DNA of 64,000 nucleotides from assembly GCA_017525605.1 (NCBI GenBank), contig JAFXSM010000016.1, positions 28,019 to 92,018 of the forward strand, given 5' to 3'. This DNA comes from Treponema sp. (lineage in GTDB: Bacteria; Spirochaetota; Spirochaetia; Treponematales; Treponemataceae). The notes under the pieces were generated by a model that had not been told where the DNA came from, made no database searches, and saw only the letters and a list, made by a program, of their open reading frames with translations. Shown piece by piece: positions 59,843 through 64,000 of this stretch. The first letter of the stretch is position 1. Each line of letters starts with the position of its first letter. Made by a program: the position numbers and the translations under genes.

Positions 59843-60049
59843 TTACTCGCAAATGCCTGCGTATTCGTATCCGGCTTCCGTGACCGCATTTTTGATTGCG
59901 TTTTCGTCAACTTCTTTTGAAGCCTCGATTGTCACTTCGTCCTTTTCGTGCGAAGCAGTCGCAGATGTGATTCCGTCGATTGCCTCGAGAGCCTTTTTTA
60001 CGTGCATTTCGCAGTGTCCGCACATCATTCCTTTTACTGAGATTTTCAT
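59843..60049 (-). CDS. Possible internal start: free CopZ-like copper chaperone
   Basis: Inside the copper ATPase frame, an ATG at 60049 is preceded at six bases by a perfect AAGGAG ribosome-binding site. The 68-residue product ([13 protein letters not shown]..., ending [10 protein letters not shown]) is a full heavy-metal-associated domain with the metal-binding MCGHC motif, the size of a normal CopZ. The 60-base stretch before it in the ATPase frame includes an 8-bp inverted repeat (ATTCCGAA/TTCGGAAT) and looks like a former intergenic region. So a separate chaperone may be made besides the fused protein. Confidence 0.55.
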   Translation of the reverse strand: MKISVKGMMCGHCEMHVKKALEAIDGITSATASHEKDEVTIEASKEVDENAIKNAVTEAGYEYAGICE

Positions 60050-62437
60050 GTTTGACTCCTTAGTGTTTGAAGTGTCATTCCGAAGTTCGTTCGGAATCTC
60101 TATTAATTTTCCCGAAACGGGATTTTTCACTTTTTTGTCGCGCTTTGAGTTGTACGGTCTCAGGAAATTGAGCCGAAGCGCATTTGATACGACGCAGAAG
60201 CTCGAAAGCCCCATCGCGGCGGCTCCGAACATCGGGTTCAAGCTCCAGCCGAATGCGGCAACGTAACAGCCGGCGGCGAGCGGGATTCCAATCACATTGT
60301 AGAAGAAAGCCCAGAAAAGATTCTCATGGATGTTCCGCAATGTTGCGCGGCTGATTCTGATTGCGGCGGCAACGTCCAGCAGCGAATTTTTCATCAGGAC
60401 GACATCTGCCGCGTCGATTGCGATGTCAGTTCCGGCACCGATTGCGATTCCGAGGTCTGCGCTTGTGAGGGCGGGCGCGTCGTTTATGCCGTCGCCGACC
60501 ATCGCGACTTTTCCGCTTTTCATCAACAAACGGATTATCTCTTCTTTTCCGTCAGGCTTCACGGACGCGACGACTTCATCAACTCCTGCACGCTCTGCAA
60601 TTGCGCGAGCCGTGATTTCGTTATCGCCGGTGAGCATTACGACATGAAGCCCCATTTTCTTCAATTGGCTGATTGCTTTTGAAGAATCTTCTTTTATAGT
60701 GTCAGCAACTGCGATGATTCCGAGAAGCCGGTTTTCTTTTTCGAAAAGAACAGGAGTTTTTCCCTGAGAGGAGAAATTTGAAATCTGCTTCTGAATAGAT
60801 GCTGAATCAAAGCGACTACCACCGAAGTCGAGTTCAGCATGACAGAGCTTTGTAATATAAGCCTCATTTCCGCCAGCGATTGTTTTTCCGTCAATCTTTG
60901 CAGAAAGTCCGTTGCCCGAAGAGATTTCAAAATCAGTTGTCTCAAAAGCGTGCGCGTTTTTTTCGTTTCCGTATGCGACAATCGCCTTCGAAATCGGATG
61001 CTCGCTTTTCGATTCGAGTGAATATGCAACATCAATTAATTCAGATTCCGAAATTCCGTCTGCGGGAATCACGTCGGTCACTTTCATTATTCCGGTCGTG
61101 ATTGTTCCCGTCTTGTCCAAAGCTACAATCTGGGTGCGGCCGGCCTGCTCAAGCGACGCGGAAGTTTTGAAGAGGATTCCCGACTTTGCAGCGATTCCGT
61201 TTCCGACCATGATTGCGACAGGCGTTGCAAGACCGAGCGCGCACGGGCAGCTGATTACGAGAACCGAAACTGCGCGAGCGATTGCATATCCGAAAGTCTC
61301 TCCTACGAAAATCCACGCGGCAAACGTAATGAGCGCAATCAGAATCACGACAGGAACGAAAACGCCGGAAACCTTGTCGGCGATTTTTGCAATCGGTGCT
61401 TTCGTTGCGGAAGCGTCGCTCACCATGCGGATTATCTCCGAGAGCGTCGTGTCCTCGCCGACGCGCGTCGCACGGCAAACCATGTAGCCGGAAGTGTTTA
61501 TCGTCGCGGAAGTCACATTGTCGCCCGCGCTTTTTTCGACAGGCACGCTCTCCCCCGTGATTGCGGATTCGTTCACCGCGCTGCCGCCTTCGCACACAAC
61601 GCCGTCAACAGGGATTTTGTCGCCAGGACGGACAACGAACATATCGCCGACTTTCACATTTTCAATCGGGACAGCGACTTCGTTTCCGTCAACAAGGAGA
61701 ACCGCGTTTTCAGGCGCAAGGTTCATCAGCGACTTCAATGCGTTCGTCGTCTTTCCCTTCGACTTTGATTCAAGCAGTTTGCCGACCGTAATCAGAGTCA
61801 GAATCGTTGCCGCGGACTCAAAATAGAACTGGTTCATGTAATACATGATTTTTTCGGTCTCGCCGCTCACGACTTTTCCGCTCATCGCAAAAAGCGCGAA
61901 CACGCTGTAGACGAACGAGGCAGTCGCACCGAGCGCGATGAGAGTGTCCATGTTCGGGGATTTATGAAAAAGCGATTTGAATCCGCTTATGAAGAATTTC
62001 TGGTTGATGACCATCACGAGCGCGGCAAGAAGAAGCTCGTACAATCCCATCGCAACGTGGTTTCCGTCCAGAAACGAAGGAAGCGGCCAGTTCCAGAGCA
62101 TGTGTCCCATCGAAACGTACATCAGCGGAACTAGGAGAATCACGGACGCAATCAGCCGCCGCTTCATTTTCGGAGTCTCGGTGTCTTTAAGAGAATCAGA
62201 ATCGTTTTTCGTTTTTCCGTTATTTGATTTCGACGAGGAATTTTTAAGGCTCGCCCCATACCCTGCATTTTCTACAGTTCTTACGATTTCCTCGGCGGAA
62301 GCGGTACCCTCCACCCCAAGCGAATTTGTCAGAAGACTGACAGCGCAGCTCTTCACTCCCGGAACTGCGCTCACGGCTTTCTCGACGCGAGTCTGGCAAG
62401 CGGCACAGCTCATTCCGGTAACATTATATTGCTCCAT
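59843..62437 (-). CDS. copA: Copper-transporting P-type ATPase with metal-binding domains at both ends
   Basis: An N-terminal heavy-metal domain has the [10 protein letters not shown] motif (Cys11, Cys14). The P1B-ATPase core shows TGES (phosphatase), [11 protein letters not shown] in the membrane metal site, DKTGTIT (phosphorylated Asp), and [10 protein letters not shown]. About eight transmembrane helices are visible. The C-terminus carries a further heavy-metal domain (MMCGHC), unusual because such a domain normally stands as a separate chaperone. It exports Cu(I) from the cytoplasm. The upstream region contains two copies of a copper-type operator. The gene ends with an in-frame CopZ-like module that has its own ribosome-binding site. 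Confidence 0.95.
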   Translation of the reverse strand: MEQYNVTGMSCAACQTRVEKAVSAVPGVKSCAVSLLTNSLGVEGTASAEEIVRTVENAGYGASLKNSSSKSNNGKTKNDSDSLKDTETPKMKRRLIASVILLVPLMYVSMGHMLWNWPLPSFLDGNHVAMGLYELLLAALVMVINQKFFISGFKSLFHKSPNMDTLIALGATASFVYSVFALFAMSGKVVSGETEKIMYYMNQFYFESAATILTLITVGKLLESKSKGKTTNALKSLMNLAPENAVLLVDGNEVAVPIENVKVGDMFVVRPGDKIPVDGVVCEGGSAVNESAITGESVPVEKSAGDNVTSATINTSGYMVCRATRVGEDTTLSEIIRMVSDASATKAPIAKIADKVSGVFVPVVILIALITFAAWIFVGETFGYAIARAVSVLVISCPCALGLATPVAIMVGNGIAAKSGILFKTSASLEQAGRTQIVALDKTGTITTGIMKVTDVIPADGISESELIDVAYSLESKSEHPISKAIVAYGNEKNAHAFETTDFEISSGNGLSAKIDGKTIAGGNEAYITKLCHAELDFGGSRFDSASIQKQISNFSSQGKTPVLFEKENRLLGIIAVADTIKEDSSKAISQLKKMGLHVVMLTGDNEITARAIAERAGVDEVVASVKPDGKEEIIRLLMKSGKVAMVGDGINDAPALTSADLGIAIGAGTDIAIDAADVVLMKNSLLDVAAAIRISRATLRNIHENLFWAFFYNVIGIPLAAGCYVAAFGWSLNPMFGAAAMGLSSFCVVSNALRLNFLRPYNSKRDKKVKNPVSGKLIEIPNELRNDTSNTKESNMKISVKGMMCGHCEMHVKKALEAIDGITSATASHEKDEVTIEASKEVDENAIKNAVTEAGYEYAGICE

Positions 62438-62469
62438 AAGGCAAAGCCTCCGATTTTTCAGTTTTACTC

Positions 62470-62517
62470 ATACCCCATAGGTGTATTCAAAAAGAAATAT
62501 ATACACCATAGAGGTAT
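62470..62517 (-). promoter_or_regulatory. Two copper-type (CsoR-like) operators before copA
   Basis: ATACCCCATAGGTGTAT (62470-62486) and ATACACCATAGAGGTAT (62501-62517) are 17-base imperfect palindromes of the same kind, 31 bp apart centre to centre and 33-80 bases before the copA start. They resemble operators of CsoR copper regulators (TACCC-n-GGGTA). No such regulator gene is in the window. Confidence 0.6.
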
Positions 62518-62519
62518 GT

Positions 62520-62744
62520 GTCAATCGCTTGCCAAGGGCGAATGAGTTCTAAGCATTTGCATTGTGGAGGCAACCGAACGCTGCCGTTGTCCTTTTGAAT
62601 GTGAAGCATTGTTGGTCGGCGGCAGCGTCGCAATGCAGCAAAGCTGCATTCGCATCCAGCGCACCGCACCCCATCCACCAGTGTAGGTACGAGCGTCAGC
62701 TCGTGCCGTGAACGCTTGCATACACAAAGCAAATGCTTAGGTCG
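62520..62744. repeat. Dispersed repeat region related to the 86-bp array
   Basis: A 40-bp block (62616-62655) is identical to 47754-47793. Around it are partial copies of the array unit: GCTGCCGTTGTCC at 62579, GAAGCATTG with GGTCGGCGGCAGCG, CTAAGCATTTG at 62550 and its reversed form near 62731. The inner hairpin here is AATGCAGC-AAA-GCTGCATT, different from that of the array. No gene is visible in the 307 bases between copA and the HAD gene. Confidence 0.75.
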
Positions 62745-63482
62745 TCATTCACATCTAGCAAGCGACGTATCCAGCAATTCTGGAAGCTCAGATATATCTT
62801 TTATGCGGTATATTTTCCCCTCGCCCTCTTTACGTTCCGCATTGTATTTTTCCGAATCGAAAAAGCCGACCTTCTGCGGGCCCGACTCTGCGTTACCGAC
62901 GATAACGCCCGTTCCGCCGAGCTTTGTGAAGCCGAGAACGTAGGGCGCGTAATCGTCAAGGAAAAGCGAATTAAAAACGGTCGCTTTTTCTTCGCCGTCG
63001 CGCTTGTTTTTGTTCAATATTGAAAGCGCGTTTTCAAAAGAAAGCGGGAACGGCTTGCCCTTCAGAGCGTTCATCCTGATGTCGGAAATTTCAGCGCAGA
63101 ACAAATCGCGGATTCCGAAAAAATCCAGGACGTGCTCGGCATGTTCAAGAGGCGCGTTCGTGAGAATCACTTTCGGAAGGCGAAGCGACGAGAGCAGCGG
63201 ACGGATATTTTCGTCGGCATTCAGCGCAGAAACCTCGCAAGGCGGATGCACGAACGAGAAATACTCTTCCGTGCCATCATCGCTAAGCCCGCTAGAACGA
63301 AGCCATTCGAGCGTGGAAATGTGCTTTTTCAGCTCAATCTTCCGCACTTCCTCGGTTTTCTCAACCGAATACCCGAAGAATTTCGCCGTATACCCGACTA
63401 TTCTGTCGTGAATTTCGCGGCTCATCTCGGAACTCTGTGAATAAATCGTGTCGTCAAGGTCAAAAATCAGATTCTGAATCAT
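62745..63482 (-). CDS. HAD-family hydrolase, pyrimidine 5'-nucleotidase type
   Basis: The protein opens with the HAD motif I IFDLDDTIYSQSS (nucleophile Asp and acid Asp), then motif II ILTNAP, and an LFLDDYAPYVLG motif IV. A small alpha-helical cap lies between. The start at 63482 (MIQNLIFDLDDT) is preferred over the longer frame to 63521. The closest known group is the SDT1/pyrimidine 5'-nucleotidase subfamily, whose natural substrate is often unclear. It is cytoplasmic and monocistronic. Confidence 0.8.
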   Translation of the reverse strand: MIQNLIFDLDDTIYSQSSEMSREIHDRIVGYTAKFFGYSVEKTEEVRKIELKKHISTLEWLRSSGLSDDGTEEYFSFVHPPCEVSALNADENIRPLLSSLRLPKVILTNAPLEHAEHVLDFFGIRDLFCAEISDIRMNALKGKPFPLSFENALSILNKNKRDGEEKATVFNSLFLDDYAPYVLGFTKLGGTGVIVGNAESGPQKVGFFDSEKYNAERKEGEGKIYRIKDISELPELLDTSLARCE

Positions 63483-63560
63483 TCTGCAATCATAACGTAA
63501 TTTTGTTGCGAATACAGTCAAAATGAAATTACCGAGTTTTGATTTAAGTTTAATTTAGTC

Positions 63561-63670
63561 AATTTTGCGTAAAACGCTATGGTGTTAACATCAGTGAAAT
63601 TTTAAAATCGCTTGAAACAAAAATTTACGCGAAACGCTATGGTGATTTAGTTTTTTCGCTGCGTAAACTT
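63561..63670 (+). promoter_or_regulatory. Direct repeats upstream of the last lipoprotein gene
   Basis: TGCGTAAAACGCTATGGTG (63566-63584) and ACGCGAAACGCTATGGTG (63627-63644) share ACGCTATGGTG exactly and lie 60 bp apart, with a further GCGTAAAC at 63661. Both contain GCG-AAA-CGC-type partial symmetry. They lie 80-180 bases before the ATG at 63747, where regulators would bind. The regulator is unknown. Confidence 0.5.
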
Positions 63671-63746
63671 TGTGTAACAAAACTGTCTTTTCAAGATGCG
63701 CATAGAAAAGTCGGGTTTGTGAAAAAAATATTTTGAAGAGTAAAAA

Positions 63747-64000
63747 ATGAAAAAGATTAAAACGTCTTTGAAGAATGCAGGTGGAATTTTCGTATCTGCG
63801 TTTCTTTTTGCATCAGCTGTTGTATTTGCAGGCTGCGCATTTTCCGAGCAGAATGTAAACTCGGCAGACATTTCTGACATTTCTGCAAAAATGTCATTCG
63901 AGAATGTATCGAGACAGGCTTATATGGGTGGCTCTGTTCTCTATAATCCCGATGATTTGTCAAACAGCCAGCTCGCTGAAAATGTATGCGTTGCAGTTCG
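63747..64000 (+). CDS. N-terminal part of a lipoprotein (runs off the window)
   Basis: A long lipoprotein signal (lipobox VVFAGC, Cys30) follows an ATG with a GAAGAG site eight bases upstream. Only 84 codons are inside the window; the mature part starts AFSEQNVNSADIS and is Ser/Asn-rich. The frame is open to the right edge. The function is not known. Confidence 0.8.
   Translation, partial: MKKIKTSLKNAGGIFVSAFLFASAVVFAGCAFSEQNVNSADISDISAKMSFENVSRQAYMGGSVLYNPDDLSNSQLAENVCVAV

Overview
The window reads as a chromosomal segment of a host-associated or free-living anaerobe, most likely a Treponema-like spirochaete (inference, moderate confidence). The signs are many lipoproteins with short lipoboxes, a FIST protein beside a cytoplasmic chemotaxis transducer, a lipoprotein version of the putative glycoside hydrolase next to mnmE, and pectin-active genes (a secreted PL1 pectate lyase, a cytoplasmic CE12-like esterase). 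No rRNA, CRISPR array, phage or complete insertion sequence was found. There are three tRNA genes: Thr-CGT, elongator Met or Ile2 (CAT), and Ala-CGC.

Layout. 1-8 kb (+): the 3' end of mraY, an SH3-domain lipoprotein, an ABC-F ATPase, a three-gene operon resembling Bacillus ydjI-ydjG-ydjH (SPFH/zinc-ribbon protein, zinc-ribbon membrane protein, TPM protein) and an M20 peptidase. 8.9-21 kb (-): a glutamine-centred run containing glmS, an SGNH esterase, glnA, an ANTAR RNA-binding regulator, an OhrR-like gene interrupted by an in-frame TAG, thioredoxin and asnB, with mnmE and a DUF4015 lipoprotein upstream. 21-24 kb: a solute-binding-like protein, then a small island with a broken Rpn-family nuclease gene and a translationally coupled small ORF/GNAT pair. 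24.1-37.8 kb (-): one 4,562-residue lipoprotein built from about 20 Ig-like modules and a C-terminal propeller-like tail. 38-42 kb: tRNAs, FIST plus transducer, and creD. 42-45.7 kb (+): an archaeal-style glutamate synthase split into three genes, preceded by a promoter and a strong attenuator hairpin. 45.7-48 kb: an 86-bp tandem repeat array, a small secreted protein and a degraded hipA beside an intact hipB with three evenly spaced operators. 48-54 kb: a secreted protein, pectate lyase, uppP, oligoendopeptidase F and DNA polymerase IV. 54.3-59.1 kb (+): an acyl carrier protein, a fused ketosynthase/chain-length-factor-like protein, a ketoreductase, a dehydratase and an iron-sulfur-type flavoprotein. 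59-64 kb: a guanine deaminase-like gene, tRNA-Ala, a copper ATPase with a fused C-terminal CopZ-like domain and copper-type operators, a HAD hydrolase and the start of a further lipoprotein.

Two themes stand out. First, asnB and the glutamate synthase genes, 31 kb apart, carry the same leader design: a promoter, a GAAC-hexaloop-GUUC hairpin overlapping the left arm of a strong terminator, then a GGGGG ribosome-binding site. Together with an ANTAR antiterminator gene directly after glnA, this suggests nitrogen control by antitermination. Second, the compact ACP / KS-CLF fusion / KR / DH / flavoprotein cluster looks like a minimal type II polyketide or specialised fatty-acid system. In the fusion, the second synthase half has lost its whole catalytic triad and has a Gly-Pro-Gln-Ser-Gly sequence at the nucleophile position, as in chain-length factors.
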